A DNA stretch of 36,936 nt from assembly GCA_949295915.1 (NCBI GenBank), contig CASFNB010000001.1, forward strand, positions 629 through 37,564. The letters run 5' to 3'. Source of the DNA: an uncultured Pseudomonadota bacterium. GTDB lineage: Bacteria; Pseudomonadota; Alphaproteobacteria; RF32; CAG-239. The position numbers were made by a program, and so were the translations under genes. This document shows, in pieces, positions 1-9,620 of this stretch. Below the pieces are notes generated by a model. It was given only the letters and a program-made list of their open reading frames with translations, had not been told where the DNA came from and ran no database searches. Within the stretch, counting starts at the first letter, position 1, and every line of letters begins with the position of its first letter.

Positions 1-1600
1 AGTGTGCCGCCGCTGTTTACCGTGGTATTCTCCGCCAAACCACCCGAGGCAACGTGCAAAGTACCCTTATCATTAACCACACTGTCTTCCGCCGTTGCAT
101 TTTCTAGAATATTAAGAGTACCATCATCATGAACCGTTGTGTTCACAACTGTTTCGGCGCCTTCTTTGATGTTGACATTGGTTTGTTGAACATCTAACGG
201 CGCAAAATTCTCAAGCACATTGTTAAATGTGATATTACCGGTTTTATCTCCGGTTATCACAATGGTAGAAAGTTTGGCTGCAGATATTTTATCATCAAAC
301 TCTATCAAACCGTTATTTTGAGCATCAAGATAAAGTTTATTTCCGGAAGTTCCGGCTAAATAGATGGCGGAAGACTCTTCCTCCCCATTCGCCCATTTAA
401 TTTTATTACCGCGGAATATAGATTCTCCATCATCAGCCTTGATTGTTAAATCTTTGGTCGAATAAATCGCACCACCTAAGGTTTTTTGCCCTTTTTCACT
501 ATCTTTAGCTGCGCCGGTTTCAACATAGTTATCATAAAAACTACTGTTGGTAAGAGTTATTGTACCTGAATTATAAATCGCCCCGCCTTCGGCAGAACCA
601 GTTTCAGATTGAGCATAGTTGTTGGTAAAATCACCTGTAATATCGCCGATGGTAGCCTTGCTACCGGAATTGTAAATCGCCCCGCCTTGTGCATAACCAG
701 AACCTGATTGAGCATGGTTGTTGGAAAAATCTCCGCTAATATCACCGATGCTACCATAATTATTATAAATCGCGCCGCCATAGGCAAAATCTGAATCGGC
801 TTGAGCATAATTATTTTCAAAATTGCCGATAATATCGCCGATGGTACCTTGATAATTATAAATCGCCCCGCCATCGGCATAGAAAGAACCAGATTTTGCA
901 TAGTTACCGGAAAAATCCCCTGTAATATCACCGATGGTACCTTTATTATAAATCGCCCCGCCATAGGCATAATAACCTTGCGCATAGTTGTTGGAAAAAT
1001 CGCCGTTAATATCGCCGATGGTACCTTGATAATTATAAATCGCCCCGCCAGAGGCAGAAACAGAATCAGATTCTGCATAGTTATCGGTAAAATCACCGCT
1101 AATATCGCCGATGGTAGAATACGTACCATAATTATAAATCGCGCCGCCTTCGGCAGTACGACCTTGCGCATAGTTATCGGTAAAATCACCCGTGATATCC
1201 TCGATGGTACCTTTATTATAAATCGCCCCGCCATAAGCATTAGAACCGGTTTGCACATTACCAAATCCCTCAAGCTTGACATTTTGGATAATCAAATCGG
1301 TTTTATCGAAGGAATCAAAATAAATAAACTGTCTGTTAGAAGAGCCTTCTTGGCCGGTGATAGTAAAGCCGCCGCCATCGATGATGACGCCGCTGTTACC
1401 GACTTTCGTAATTGGGTTATCAGCTTTAGCCTGAATATCTCCTTCAAGGATAATAACTGTACCCTCCGCAGCAGATTCAACGGCAGATTTAAGCTTATCC
1501 CAATCATCAGTGAAATATCAACAACATCAGCCCATGCCGGAGCGGTGCCCAGCATCAAGCTAAATATAAAAGAATAAAGACCAGATTCAAATTTCATCAT
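1..1600 (-). CDS. Pmp/AIDA-like autotransporter, 5' part, apparent frameshift
   Basis: This is the N-terminal part of a secreted surface autotransporter; the gene runs off the left window edge. The start at 1600 follows an AGAGGAG ribosome-binding site with 8-nt spacing. A 24-residue signal peptide (MMKFESGLYSFIFSLMLG, then TAPAWA) ends near 1529. The long passenger frame (TDDWDKLKSAVESAAEG onward) is offset by one base, so a single base appears to be missing around the TTT at 1513-1515. That frame contains no ATG, so it cannot be an independent ATG-initiated gene. From about 1250 down to 500 it carries eight GGAIYN units plus one GGAIYS, alternating with F-T-D-N or F-S-N-N units. These are the GGA[ILV] and FxxN signatures of chlamydial-type polymorphic membrane proteins. 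Nearest the window edge come NTTVHDDGTL and NTTVNSGG units like those of AIDA-type adhesins. The beta-barrel would lie outside the window. Adhesin function is inferred from repeats only. Confidence 0.8.
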
Positions 1601-1637
1601 CGCACGCGCTCCTCTTTCTAAGGAAACAACATATAAG

Positions 1638-1666
1638 AGTATATCACTTTTTACCACCTTTAACAA
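1638..1666 (-). promoter_or_regulatory. promoter of the autotransporter gene
   Basis: On the minus strand a -35-like TTGTTA (1666-1661) and a -10 TATACT (1643-1638) are separated by 17 bases. The start codon at 1600 lies about 30 bases beyond the expected transcription start, and the AGAGGAG site lies between. No other gene intervenes after the rplI terminator, so the autotransporter appears to have its own transcription unit. Confidence 0.55.
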
Positions 1667-1792
1667 GCTTTTATCACATTTACCTTAATAAAAAGTGAAT
1701 CTTTCTCGCGATTCGCAGAATCTCAGATAAAAAATTGACAACTTCCGTCTGCGGCAAAAATACCATTCACAAGCGGATATTTTCCTCTCAAA

Positions 1793-1831
1793 CAAAAAAA
1801 AGCACCCTGATTTCTCAAAGGTGCCTTTTTT
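1793..1831 (-). terminator. terminator after rplI
   Basis: The inverted repeat GCACC (1802-1806) / GGTGC (1820-1824) is flanked by a run of A on one side and T on the other. Transcripts from either strand would therefore end in a hairpin followed by U. It lies 20 bases beyond the rplI stop codon and ends the rpsF-rpsR-rplI unit. Confidence 0.75.
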
Positions 1832-1850
1832 CAATAAACTTCTTCAAACC

Positions 1851-2342
1851 TTATTCGGCAGAAGCGCTAAAAGCTTTAGCTTGTTTAGCAGCATCGTCAT
1901 CGGTACGTGCTACGTTAACCAAAATGGTTTGGCTAACTTCAGGGTGCAAGTTGAGTTTAACTTCATAAACACCCAAATCTTTAATAGCATTTTCCAAATA
2001 AACTTGCTTACGTTCAACAGCAAAACCTTTTTCTTTGATTGCAGCGGCAATGTCACGAATGGTAACAGAACCGTACAATTGACCGGTTTCAGCAGCTTGA
2101 CGAATCAAAACAGCGCTAAATCCTTTCAAAGATTCAGCCAATTTTGAAGCTTCATCAAACAAAGCTTTGTTGTGAGCTTCCAACTCAGCTTTTTGTTTTT
2201 CATAGTAAGCAACATTTGCTTCTGTAGCGCGCAAAGCTTTGCGTTGAGGCAAGAGGTAGTTACGAGCATAACCGTTTTTAACGGTAACTTTATCACCCAT
2301 TTTACCCAATTTTTCAACATGTTCCAAAAGAATTACTTCCAT
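1851..2342 (-). CDS. rplI: 50S ribosomal protein bL9
   Basis: Ribosomal protein bL9 binds 23S rRNA and extends from the base of the L1 stalk. The 163-residue product starts MEVILLEHVEKLGKMGD and contains NGYARNYLLPQRKA, the RNA-binding N-terminal domain signature (about residues 23-36). A long alpha-helical linker follows, then a C-terminal domain ending near VNVARTDDD. The length is slightly above the usual 148-150 because of an alanine-rich acidic tail. It is the last gene of the rpsF-rpsR-rplI operon, 14 bases after rpsR, and is followed directly by a terminator. Identification is secure. Confidence 0.97.
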   Translation of the reverse strand: MEVILLEHVEKLGKMGDKVTVKNGYARNYLLPQRKALRATEANVAYYEKQKAELEAHNKALFDEASKLAESLKGFSAVLIRQAAETGQLYGSVTIRDIAAAIKEKGFAVERKQVYLENAIKDLGVYEVKLNLHPEVSQTILVNVARTDDDAAKQAKAFSASAE

Positions 2343-2356
2343 ATTACCTCTCCTTA

Positions 2357-2584
2357 TTAATCAGCAACAAACGGAAGCAAAGCAATGTAACGAGCACGTT
2401 TGATGGCTCTTGCTAATTCTCTTTGCTTTTTAGCAGAAACAGATGTGATACGACTAGGAATGATTTTGCCTTTTTCAGAAATGTAACGAGAAAGCAATTT
2501 TACATCTTTGTAGTCGATTTGCAAAGCGTCTTCACCGGAAAACGGGCATGCTTTTTTTCTTCTAAAGAATACTTGTTTAGCCAT
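2357..2584 (-). CDS. rpsR: 30S ribosomal protein bS18
   Basis: Ribosomal protein bS18 forms a heterodimer with bS6 on the platform of the small subunit. The 75-residue product has the family pattern: [12 protein letters not shown] at the N-terminus, [19 protein letters not shown] in the middle, then [20 protein letters not shown], the basic rRNA-binding segment. Length is normal. It lies 11 bases after rpsF and 14 before rplI on the same strand, consistent with translation from one mRNA. Confidence 0.98.
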   Translation of the reverse strand: MAKQVFFRRKKACPFSGEDALQIDYKDVKLLSRYISEKGKIIPSRITSVSAKKQRELARAIKRARYIALLPFVAD

Positions 2585-2595
2585 GTTTCTAACTC

Positions 2596-2925
2596 CTATT
2601 CTTCGCTCGTCTCAGAATTGTTAGCATTTTCTTTGCTCAATTCATCAACTTTAATGGTCATATAACGAATGATATCTTCGTTGAATCTCATTTGTCTTTC
2701 ATATTCGGCAACGGCAGCAGCCGGAGCGGCAATATTCAAAACAACATAGTAACCTTTGCGGTTTTTCTTAACACGGTAAGCAAGATTTTTTAAGCCCCAG
2801 TTGTCAACTCTAACAACTTCACCACCGTTGTTGGCAATAACATTGCTCAAATCAGAAACAATGGTGTTAACTTGAGATTGACCGAGGTCTTGACGTGCAA
2901 TCAGCACGCTCTCATAAAATGACAT
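2596..2925 (-). CDS. rpsF: 30S ribosomal protein bS6
   Basis: Ribosomal protein bS6 is the bS18 partner in the 30S platform. The start at 2925 ([15 protein letters not shown]) is chosen over the upstream in-frame start at 2955 because an AAGGAG site sits about 10 bases before it and the family begins with M-x-x-YE. The 109-residue product contains [19 protein letters not shown] and an acidic tail ([10 protein letters not shown]). In E. coli the bS6 C-terminus is modified with extra glutamates; whether that happens here is not visible. It is first in the operon and is preceded by a promoter and a leader hairpin. Confidence 0.97.
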   Translation of the reverse strand: MSFYESVLIARQDLGQSQVNTIVSDLSNVIANNGGEVVRVDNWGLKNLAYRVKKNRKGYYVVLNIAAPAAAVAEYERQMRFNEDIIRYMTIKVDELSKENANNSETSEE

Positions 2926-2957
2926 TATTATTATCTCCTTATGGATTCTCAACAAAT

Positions 2958-2983
2958 GGCCAAAATTTAAACATTTTGACCGG
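2958..2983 (-). promoter_or_regulatory. probable S6:S18-binding leader hairpin
   Basis: On the rpsF mRNA a CCG (2983-2981) leads into a stem GGTCAAAAT (2981-2973) / ATTTTGGCC (2966-2958), closed by a short loop, 33 bases before the rpsF start codon. The known autoregulatory site of rpsF-rpsR operons is a leader hairpin carrying a CCG that mimics the rRNA site of the S6:S18 complex. The position, the CCG and the stem match that description. I have not tested it against a covariance model. Confidence 0.5.
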
Positions 2984-3029
2984 TTAATGTATAGCCGATG
3001 GACTCTGCCACCAGCAAGGGACGAAAGGG

Positions 3030-3057
3030 AATATATACCAAAACTTTAATTTTGCAA
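3030..3057 (-). promoter_or_regulatory. promoter of rpsF-rpsR-rplI
   Basis: On the minus strand TTGCAA (3057-3052) and TATATT (3035-3030) are separated by 16 bases. Transcription would start near 3023 and give a leader of roughly 95 bases before rpsF, long enough to hold the S6:S18 hairpin. The divergent lipoprotein gene has its own -10 at 3122-3127. Confidence 0.6.
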
Positions 3058-3121
3058 GTATTTTTTCGCTTGCAATCTTCAATAAAAAAGCTAATTTATA
3101 CATTCTTAATACATTTTAGTA

Positions 3122-3127
3122 TATAAT
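3122..3127 (+). promoter_or_regulatory. -10 element (TATAAT) before the comM-hslVU run of genes
   Basis: A perfect TATAAT lies 34 bases before the lipoprotein start codon at 3162. The hexamer 17 bases upstream (TACATT, 3099-3104) is a poor -35. This is the only promoter-like site seen before the series of plus-strand genes that runs to hemW, with gaps of 2 to 15 bases. Confidence 0.4.
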
Positions 3128-3161
3128 CATTTCAAACTAACAAATTCGGCAAAATAAAAAA

Positions 3162-3500
3162 ATGAGCAAAACATATAAAGTTTTATCGTTCGTCTTAATA
3201 ACTTTCCTTTCGGCATGTTGCTGCGACGATATTAAAGATATAGATATTTTACGCCCTAAACGTACGGTATATGGTAACGATCAACCATATATCATTTTGC
3301 AACAACCAATCAGTCGTGTCCTTGCAACTTGCTACCGCACGGAAGACGTTTCTGCCGAAGCCTGTGCCAAGATTTTTGAATCCAAAGGCTATGTTCGCGT
3401 AAACAATATTCCTTACAAAACTGCCGATTATGACTTTTTGAAAACTGACACTTATCCGACCCGCCGTTGGCGTGGCGGCGAAGATACCCCGCGGTGGTAA
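3162..3500 (+). CDS. small predicted lipoprotein, unknown function
   Basis: This is a 112-residue protein I do not recognise. It begins with a short basic, then hydrophobic segment (MSKTYKVLSFVLITFLSAC). The LSAC lipobox places the lipidated cysteine at residue 19, followed by two more cysteines and two aspartates. The mature part contains two further cysteines (ATCYRTEDVSAEACAKIF) and a tail rich in Arg and Trp. It is likely an envelope lipoprotein; the protein sequence itself suggests no enzymatic role. The stop codon lies 2 bases before comM, so the two are co-transcribed. No clear Shine-Dalgarno precedes the start. Confidence 0.75.
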   Translation: MSKTYKVLSFVLITFLSACCCDDIKDIDILRPKRTVYGNDQPYIILQQPISRVLATCYRTEDVSAEACAKIFESKGYVRVNNIPYKTADYDFLKTDTYPTRRWRGGEDTPRW

Positions 3501-3502
3501 AA

Positions 3503-5026
3503 ATGCTATCAAGAGTAAACACTATAACCTTTAACGGACTGGATGTTTTAAATGTGGACCTGCAGATTCAAATTTCTGCGGGTCTTCCTGCTTTTACCAT
3601 TGTCGGTCTACCTGACAAAGCCGTAGCCGAAAGCAAAGAAAGAGTAAGAGCTGCGCTCAACTCTTTAGGTTTAAGTTTGCCCGCCAAAAGAATTACCGTC
3701 AATCTTTCTCCGGCAGATTTACTCAAAGAAGGCTCGCATTTTGATTTGCCGATTGCCTTGGGTTTGCTTGTCAACATGGGGATTATACCGCCTGAAGAAA
3801 TCTGTCGTTACATGGTTTTGGGAGAACTTGGACTTGACGGCTCAATCATCTCGGTCAACGGCGTGTTACCGGTTGCCATCAAGGCCAACCAACAAAATCT
3901 AGGTCTTATCTGTCCTGCCGCCCAAGGAAGTGAAGCCGCATGGTCCGGCATAAAAGATATTATTGCCCCGCAAAATCTTTTACAACTTATCAATCATTTC
4001 AAAGGCACACAGCTCATACCTTTTCCGCAAGCCGAAAAAGCCGAAGCCAAACTTTCTCTTTTAGATTTAAAAGATGTAAAAGGACAGGAAAGCGCAAAAA
4101 AAGCTCTGGAAGTTGCGGCGGCGGGCGCTCACAATATGCTGATGATTGGTCCTCCGGGTTCGGGAAAATCCATGCTTGCACAAAGATTAATCACCATTTT
4201 ACCGCCTTTGAGTGCCGAAGAAGCTCTGGAAACCAGCATGATACACTCCGTTGCGGGAGAATTGAAAGATGGCAAAATTTCTTTTGAACGCCCTTTCCGC
4301 GATCCTCATCATTCTGCATCTACACCGGCTTTGGTCGGTGGCGGCAGAAAAGCCCAACCGGGCGAAATTTCTTTAGCACATAACGGTGTTTTGTTTCTTG
4401 ATGAGTTGCCCGAGTTTAATCGTCCCACTTTGGAGGCTCTGCGCCAACCTTTGGAAAACGGCTCAATCACAATCTCTCGCGTTAATGCACATACGGTTTA
4501 TCCGGCAAAATTTCAACTCATTGCTGCCATGAACCCTTGCCGCTGCGGACATTTGGGAAATCATGCTTTGGAATGCACACGAGCACCGCTTTGTGCCGAA
4601 GAATATCAAAATAAAATATCTGGTCCTCTGCTGGACAGAATTGATATTAATATTGAGGTTCCGGCCGTTAGTCCGTGGGATTTATCCAACGCTAAAGAAG
4701 GAGAAACTTCTGCCGAAGTCCGAAAAAGAGTAATTGCGGCAAGGAACATTCAAAAACAACGTTTTGAAAAACTTGGTCGTCTAGAATTACACACAAATTC
4801 TGAACTGAAAGGCGAAATTTTGGAACAAGTTTGTATACTTGAAAACGATGCCAAGCAGCTTCTGATCTCATTTGCTGAGAAAAATCAGCTCTCGGCCAGA
4901 GCCTATCATCGCACTTTACGGTTAGCAAGAACAATTGCAGACTTGCAAAATAGCGAAAAAATATTTAAGATACACGTTGCCGAGGCTTTATCCTACCGTC
5001 GGATAAGGCCGTTGAAACGTATTTAA
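3503..5026 (+). CDS. comM: ComM/YifB-like AAA+ ATPase (Mg-chelatase fold)
   Basis: ComM is an AAA+ hexameric helicase; in Vibrio and other bacteria it promotes branch migration during natural transformation. The start at 3503 (MLSRVNTITFNGLD) is preferred to 3467, which would add 12 residues of poor quality read through the end of the upstream gene. The 507-residue product has an N-terminal S5-fold ChlI domain (about 20-140). Walker A is GPPGSGKS (216-223) and Walker B is VLFLDELPEF (about 296-305). A cysteine motif NPCRCGHLG is followed by the C-terminal Mg-chelatase domain. It is co-directional with the lipoproteins on both sides. The gene is found in many non-competent bacteria, so competence should not be assumed. 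Confidence 0.95.
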   Translation: MLSRVNTITFNGLDVLNVDLQIQISAGLPAFTIVGLPDKAVAESKERVRAALNSLGLSLPAKRITVNLSPADLLKEGSHFDLPIALGLLVNMGIIPPEEICRYMVLGELGLDGSIISVNGVLPVAIKANQQNLGLICPAAQGSEAAWSGIKDIIAPQNLLQLINHFKGTQLIPFPQAEKAEAKLSLLDLKDVKGQESAKKALEVAAAGAHNMLMIGPPGSGKSMLAQRLITILPPLSAEEALETSMIHSVAGELKDGKISFERPFRDPHHSASTPALVGGGRKAQPGEISLAHNGVLFLDELPEFNRPTLEALRQPLENGSITISRVNAHTVYPAKFQLIAAMNPCRCGHLGNHALECTRAPLCAEEYQNKISGPLLDRIDINIEVPAVSPWDLSNAKEGETSAEVRKRVIAARNIQKQRFEKLGRLELHTNSELKGEILEQVCILENDAKQLLISFAEKNQLSARAYHRTLRLARTIADLQNSEKIFKIHVAEALSYRRIRPLKRI

Positions 5027-5041
5027 ATGGAGTATATAAAG

Positions 5042-7771
5042 ATGAAACTATCTCGGTTGGTAAAAATTGCGGTAATCCCGACAATATTAATATCTTGTTC
5101 GGATTTAACCAGTCCGGAACTCATACCCTGCATGTGTGATGGTAGCGAAAAAACGCTAGGGCTTTTTGAATGTATGTGTGAACCCGGAAAAAGCAAACCG
5201 GTAAAAAAAGTAAAAAAAGTAAAAAAACAAGCCTATATTCAAAATGAACCGCAAATAGACCCGACTCAAGACCAAATTAACGCATATGTTTATTTACACC
5301 AATCTCGCGATCAATATGCTCCCGTTAAATTGGAATATGTCGATTTTCGCATTCCCAAGGCTCAACAATACGAGCAATATACCAACAAACTCGGCAACTA
5401 TCGTTTCAGAATTTTCGGCTGCCGCCGCTTTGATAAAGAAGTTTTCTTAAACCAAGGTCGCGCGATGCAAAAAGATATGAAATTTTTTGATATCTTTTAT
5501 GAAACCATGAATGATTATTATCCGGTTGTGGTTGAAAAAAACAACCCATACTATATGTATTCTGATAAAGCACAGGCAGAATATGTCTTAACCGCCGAAA
5601 TCAATGACTATTTCATGAATGTTTGTGATGAATTTGACTGGAACAACGTCAAGAAAAAAGATTTGCGTACCGGTACCTCCGAAATGACCGTTACATGGCG
5701 ATTAATGGACTTGACTAAGAGCCACGTTTATTGCAAAGGCACCACCACCGGCTACGGTGAAATGAAAGACGGTGAATATAAAGGTGAAGTTTTGCTTGTT
5801 GAACGTGCTTTTGCCGACGCCTTGAGCAAACTACCGCAAATTGAATGTTACAACACCGAACTTTCCAAGAGAGTAAAACCGGAAGTTTTGCAAGCTCAAT
5901 TGGCTCAAATCAAAGAACAAGAAAAGAGCAAAATCACCTTTAGAAACCAATACGCCGAAGAACTGCACGGTATTAACGCATTGCAAAGCTGCGGCTCAAA
6001 AGACCTCAAACCTCAAGACTTATTGCCGGCAGAAGTAGCAGATACCCAAACTTACACGGCATATAACGCCTCATCACAAGGTTTTGCCGAAGAGATTGAT
6101 GAAACCTCAGGTATTTTTGAATCCGGCAAACAAAGCACCGGCTTTATTGATGAAAACGGCAAATTTGTAATCATTGACGAACAAGGCAACGCCCAAGGCA
6201 AAGGTCAAGCCGTTCAAGGTTATATTGATGAAAACGGCAACTTTGTCATCGTTAACTCTTCTGTCCTTGAAAATGGCGGTACGCTAGGTGATGGTAAAAT
6301 CGTCAAGGGTTACATTGACGAAAACGGCGATGTTGTCATCATTGACTCTTCCGTCATTGAAAACGGCAACACCACCGGCAAAGGCATAAAATTAGCCGGT
6401 TATGTTGATGAAAAAGGTAATGTCGTTTCTATCAACAATAAAGTTGAAGATAATGGTAAGACAATCGCTACAGGAAAGAAAATACACGGCTACATTGATG
6501 AAAAAGGAAACTTTGTTGCCACCGGCATCGAGATTGTAGACAATGGTGGAGCTTTGAGCAAAGGCCAAACGGTCAGCGGCTACATTGATGAAAAAGGAAA
6601 CTTTGTTGCCACAGATTTTTCTATCAACGAAAACGGAGGTGTTTCTGGCGATGGACAAATGGTTTCCGGCTATATCGACGAAGACGGTAATTTTATAGTA
6701 ACCAACACCGTATTTGAAGCCGATGGTTCTTACATTGGACAACCTCTTGAAATTGCCGGTGTAATTGAAGCTGACGGCGCTTACATTTCTCGTGAGATGA
6801 TTGAAGAAAGAAGCGGTGGTTCATCTAAGTTTTCTGATGGCAAAGTATCCGGCATTCAAGAACTCCGTTTGAATGACAACTGCAGTGAAGTCACCTTAGG
6901 ACAAGACAGCTGCACCACCATTTCCGTCACCAAGAACAGCATCACCTACACTGATGATTATTGGATTGATGTTCCGGTCGATGAAAACGCCGGCATAGAA
7001 GAAAGACAAAATCGTGCTGCTGCCGAAAACATGTATGCCGAAGGCAAGAGCAACTTCTGCATCCAGAGTGTTAAACCTTACGAAAACTTGTCTCCGCAAA
7101 ACATGTATCGTCTGCGCGCATCCGTTGTCAGCGTAGAAAACCCGAGTGGCAGAAAAGGTGCCGGTTTGATTATCTCTGATCAGTTGATTTTGACCTCTGC
7201 CGACTTGGTAGACAAATCACAAAATAAATTTTACATCAAAACCATTAACGGCATGGACTACACCGGTTCTGCTTTCAGAGTAAACCCGAACAAAAACGTT
7301 GCTTTGATTTTGTTGGATGAAAAGACAAAATTCAATCCGTTACCGTTGCGTTTGGCTTTGCCTGAAGTTGGCAAAGAAATGTTCATGACCTTAGGTTTAC
7401 TTGACTTTGACCAAGGCGAAAACTATTTAGAAACAGAGGGAGAAGTCATCGGCTATCGTTATTCTGAAGACAAAGGTGCCGAAATCATCGTCAACACCTA
7501 TGTCCAAAACCAAACTTTGGGCAGTTCCTTGATTGATAAGAACGGTAATATTACCGGTTTATCACACTCAGGTGTCAGAACCGACGAAGGCGGTGATTTG
7601 TTCATCCCGATTGAAACAGCTTTGAAGAGCGTTGGTTTGAATATTTGCGGTGTCAAATTCACCAACAAAATTCCTGCCTCCGTATCTGTTGCCAAACCGA
7701 TTTCAACGGCTATTGACAACTCCAAAGGCAGCAAAGCTCCTGAAGCTATGAGTGTAAAGGAAAGAAAATAG
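5042..7771 (+). CDS. large repeat lipoprotein with degenerate trypsin-like domain
   Basis: This is a 909-residue envelope protein I cannot name. The start at 5042 is chosen because GGAG sits 9 bases upstream and a lipoprotein signal follows directly, with lipobox LISC and the lipidated cysteine at residue 19. Then come two Cys-x-Cys pairs (CMC), a lysine-rich spacer ([12 protein letters not shown]) and an alpha/beta domain to about residue 300. Next is a tandem array of about eight 30-residue units (DNA about 6115-6820), each around [11 protein letters not shown], resembling WG-type repeats. The C-terminal 180 residues read like a trypsin/DegP-type fold ([17 protein letters not shown], then [34 protein letters not shown]). 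The expected catalytic His, Asp and Ser positions read Asp, Asn and Gly, so it is probably inactive. It lies between comM and hslV, 4 bases from the latter. Confidence 0.75.
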   Translation: MKLSRLVKIAVIPTILISCSDLTSPELIPCMCDGSEKTLGLFECMCEPGKSKPVKKVKKVKKQAYIQNEPQIDPTQDQINAYVYLHQSRDQYAPVKLEYVDFRIPKAQQYEQYTNKLGNYRFRIFGCRRFDKEVFLNQGRAMQKDMKFFDIFYETMNDYYPVVVEKNNPYYMYSDKAQAEYVLTAEINDYFMNVCDEFDWNNVKKKDLRTGTSEMTVTWRLMDLTKSHVYCKGTTTGYGEMKDGEYKGEVLLVERAFADALSKLPQIECYNTELSKRVKPEVLQAQLAQIKEQEKSKITFRNQYAEELHGINALQSCGSKDLKPQDLLPAEVADTQTYTAYNASSQGFAEEIDETSGIFESGKQSTGFIDENGKFVIIDEQGNAQGKGQAVQGYIDENGNFVIVNSSVLENGGTLGDGKIVKGYIDENGDVVIIDSSVIENGNTTGKGIKLAGYVDEKGNVVSINNKVEDNGKTIATGKKIHGYIDEKGNFVATGIEIVDNGGALSKGQTVSGYIDEKGNFVATDFSINENGGVSGDGQMVSGYIDEDGNFIVTNTVFEADGSYIGQPLEIAGVIEADGAYISREMIEERSGGSSKFSDGKVSGIQELRLNDNCSEVTLGQDSCTTISVTKNSITYTDDYWIDVPVDENAGIEERQNRAAAENMYAEGKSNFCIQSVKPYENLSPQNMYRLRASVVSVENPSGRKGAGLIISDQLILTSADLVDKSQNKFYIKTINGMDYTGSAFRVNPNKNVALILLDEKTKFNPLPLRLALPEVGKEMFMTLGLLDFDQGENYLETEGEVIGYRYSEDKGAEIIVNTYVQNQTLGSSLIDKNGNITGLSHSGVRTDEGGDLFIPIETALKSVGLNICGVKFTNKIPASVSVAKPISTAIDNSKGSKAPEAMSVKERK
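6115..6820 (+). repeat. coding tandem repeat, about eight 90-bp units
   Basis: Within the large lipoprotein gene a unit of about 30 codons recurs. Each starts with G-[YF]-[IV]-D-E-[NKD]-G-[ND] and ends with an acidic E-N-G-G or D-N-G-G turn before a G-[DK]-G. The fifth and sixth units share [12 protein letters not shown] exactly at the protein level and nearly at the DNA level, pointing to recent duplication. The last unit ([12 protein letters not shown]) is degenerate. Confidence 0.85.
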
Positions 7772-7775
7772 TTTT

Positions 7776-8297
7776 ATGACAACAATATTATGTATCAGAA
7801 AAGGCTCGGAAGTGGTTATGGCCGGAGACGGTCAAGCCACTTTGGGCGAAGCTATTGTTTTCAAGTCCAAATCAGTTAAAGTCAGACGCATTGGCAACGG
7901 CAACATCATTGCCGGATTTGCCGGTGCTGCTGCAGATGGTATCACTTTGATTGAAAGACTTGAAGCCAAGTTGAAAAAACACGCCAACCAGTTAAAACGT
8001 GCCGCTGTAGAGCTGGCTAAAGATTGGCGTATGGATAAATATTTGCGCCAGTTACAAGCATATATGATTGTGGCCGACAAAGATGTTTCTTTGGTTTTGA
8101 ACGGCACCGGCGAGGTGATGGAACCTGATGACGGAATAATAGGCATCGGTTCGGGCGGTAATTATGCCATGGCAGCTGCCAAAGCTTTGTATGATATCGA
8201 AGGTTTGAGCTTGGAAGAAATTGCCAAGAAAGCCATGAAGATTGCCGGCGATATTGATATTTATACCAATCACAACGTAACAATAGAGAAAGTTTAA
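7776..8297 (+). CDS. hslV: ATP-dependent protease subunit HslV
   Basis: HslV is the proteolytic dodecamer of the HslVU (ClpQY) protease, which degrades misfolded and regulatory cytosolic proteins. The 173-residue product begins [20 protein letters not shown]. Removal of Met exposes Thr as the N-terminal nucleophile. The AGDGQATLG loop, the [20 protein letters not shown] segment and the C-terminal [11 protein letters not shown] are family hallmarks. It starts 4 bases after the lipoprotein stop codon and lies 6 bases before hslU. Length is normal. Confidence 0.98.
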   Translation: MTTILCIRKGSEVVMAGDGQATLGEAIVFKSKSVKVRRIGNGNIIAGFAGAAADGITLIERLEAKLKKHANQLKRAAVELAKDWRMDKYLRQLQAYMIVADKDVSLVLNGTGEVMEPDDGIIGIGSGGNYAMAAAKALYDIEGLSLEEIAKKAMKIAGDIDIYTNHNVTIEKV

Positions 8298-8303
8298 GAT
8301 AAA

Positions 8304-9611
8304 ATGGCTATGTATAGTCCTCGTGAAATTGTATCCGAGTTGGATAGATTTATTATCGGTCAAAATGATGCCAAAAAAGCGGTTGCTGTTGCTTTGCGCA
8401 ACCGCTGGAGAAGAATGCAGGTTGAACCAAGATTAAGAGATGAGATTGTTCCCAAAAACATTTTGATGGTTGGACCCACAGGTGTTGGTAAAACCGAGAT
8501 TTCCAGACGCTTGGCCAAGTTAGCCAAAGCACCGTTTGTCAAGGTTGAAGCCACCAAGTTCACAGAAATCGGCTATGTCGGCAGAGATGTGGAAAGCATC
8601 ATCCGCGATTTGGTTGAAATTTCTTTGAACAATACCCGTAAAGAAATGCGCAAATCGGTTACCGCCAAAGCAGAGCTGGCAGCCGAAGATAGGGTTTTGG
8701 AAGCCTTGGTTGGTTTAAGTGCCAGCGATGATACGAAACAAAAGTTCAGAAAGCTCTTGCGTGAAAATCAGTTAAACGACAGAGAAATTGAAATCAGCGT
8801 GCAAGACAATTCTAATGCCTCTATGCCTACAATTGATATTCCCGGAATGCCCGGCGCCCAAATGGGCATGATTAGCTTAGGCGACTTATTGGGTGGAACC
8901 GGAGTTAAATATAAAACCAAAAAGATGAAAGTCGGCGAAGCTTATGATGTTTTGATTGCCGAAGAATGCGATAAGCTCCTTGATAACGACCAAATCACCA
9001 AAGCGGCGATTGAAGCCGTGGAAAATGACGGTATCGTCTTTATTGATGAGATTGATAAGATCACCGGAAAATCAGAAAATACTCGTGGTGATGTCTCAAG
9101 AGAAGGTGTGCAAAGAGATTTGCTGCCTTTAATTGAAGGTACCACTGTTTCCACCAAATACGGCATGGTTAAAACCGACCACATTTTGTTCATCTGCTCC
9201 GGTGCATTTCATCTGGCAAAACCGTCAGACTTGTTGCCGGAATTGCAAGGCCGATTGCCTATCCGTGTAGAGTTAAAAGCCTTAACGCATGAAGACTTTG
9301 TCCGCATTTTAACTGAGCCGGAAGCCAACCTCATTGAGCAATACACAGCTTTGCTCAAAACTGAAAACTTTGACATTGAGTTTGAGAAAAAAGCGATTGA
9401 TAAAATTGCCGATATTGCGGTTGAGATTAATGAGAATGTGGAGAACATTGGTGCTCGCCGTTTGCATACGGTTATGGAAATTTTGCTTGAAGACATCAGT
9501 TTTAATGCCTCAGACAGAAGCGGTCAAAAAGAAGTGATTACCGCTGAGTTTGTAGAACAAAAATTGATGAAGTTCACGCAAGCCACCGACTTATCCAAAT
9601 TCATTTTATAA
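8304..9611 (+). CDS. hslU: HslU ATPase of the HslVU protease
   Basis: HslU is the AAA+ unfoldase ring that feeds substrates to HslV. The 435-residue product has Walker A GPTGVGKT (57-64), the pore motif GYVGRD (about 89-94) and Walker [12 protein letters not shown] (about 243-253). It also has an I-domain insertion rich in charged residues and the C-terminal tail DLSKFIL, which docks into HslV. The insertion and length are typical. It immediately follows hslV, and hemW follows 9 bases downstream. Confidence 0.98.
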   Translation: MAMYSPREIVSELDRFIIGQNDAKKAVAVALRNRWRRMQVEPRLRDEIVPKNILMVGPTGVGKTEISRRLAKLAKAPFVKVEATKFTEIGYVGRDVESIIRDLVEISLNNTRKEMRKSVTAKAELAAEDRVLEALVGLSASDDTKQKFRKLLRENQLNDREIEISVQDNSNASMPTIDIPGMPGAQMGMISLGDLLGGTGVKYKTKKMKVGEAYDVLIAEECDKLLDNDQITKAAIEAVENDGIVFIDEIDKITGKSENTRGDVSREGVQRDLLPLIEGTTVSTKYGMVKTDHILFICSGAFHLAKPSDLLPELQGRLPIRVELKALTHEDFVRILTEPEANLIEQYTALLKTENFDIEFEKKAIDKIADIAVEINENVENIGARRLHTVMEILLEDISFNASDRSGQKEVITAEFVEQKLMKFTQATDLSKFIL

Positions 9612-9620
9612 TCAAAAGAT

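Noticed and set aside
557..1282. Minus-strand 241-codon frame with periodic AGRFII units
   Set aside because: It is a shifted reading of the GGAIYN-coding repeat; the periodicity comes from the real passenger frame.
801..1577. Plus-strand 258-codon frame with INRPAI repeats
   Set aside because: Antisense reading of the autotransporter repeats, with no ribosome-binding site.
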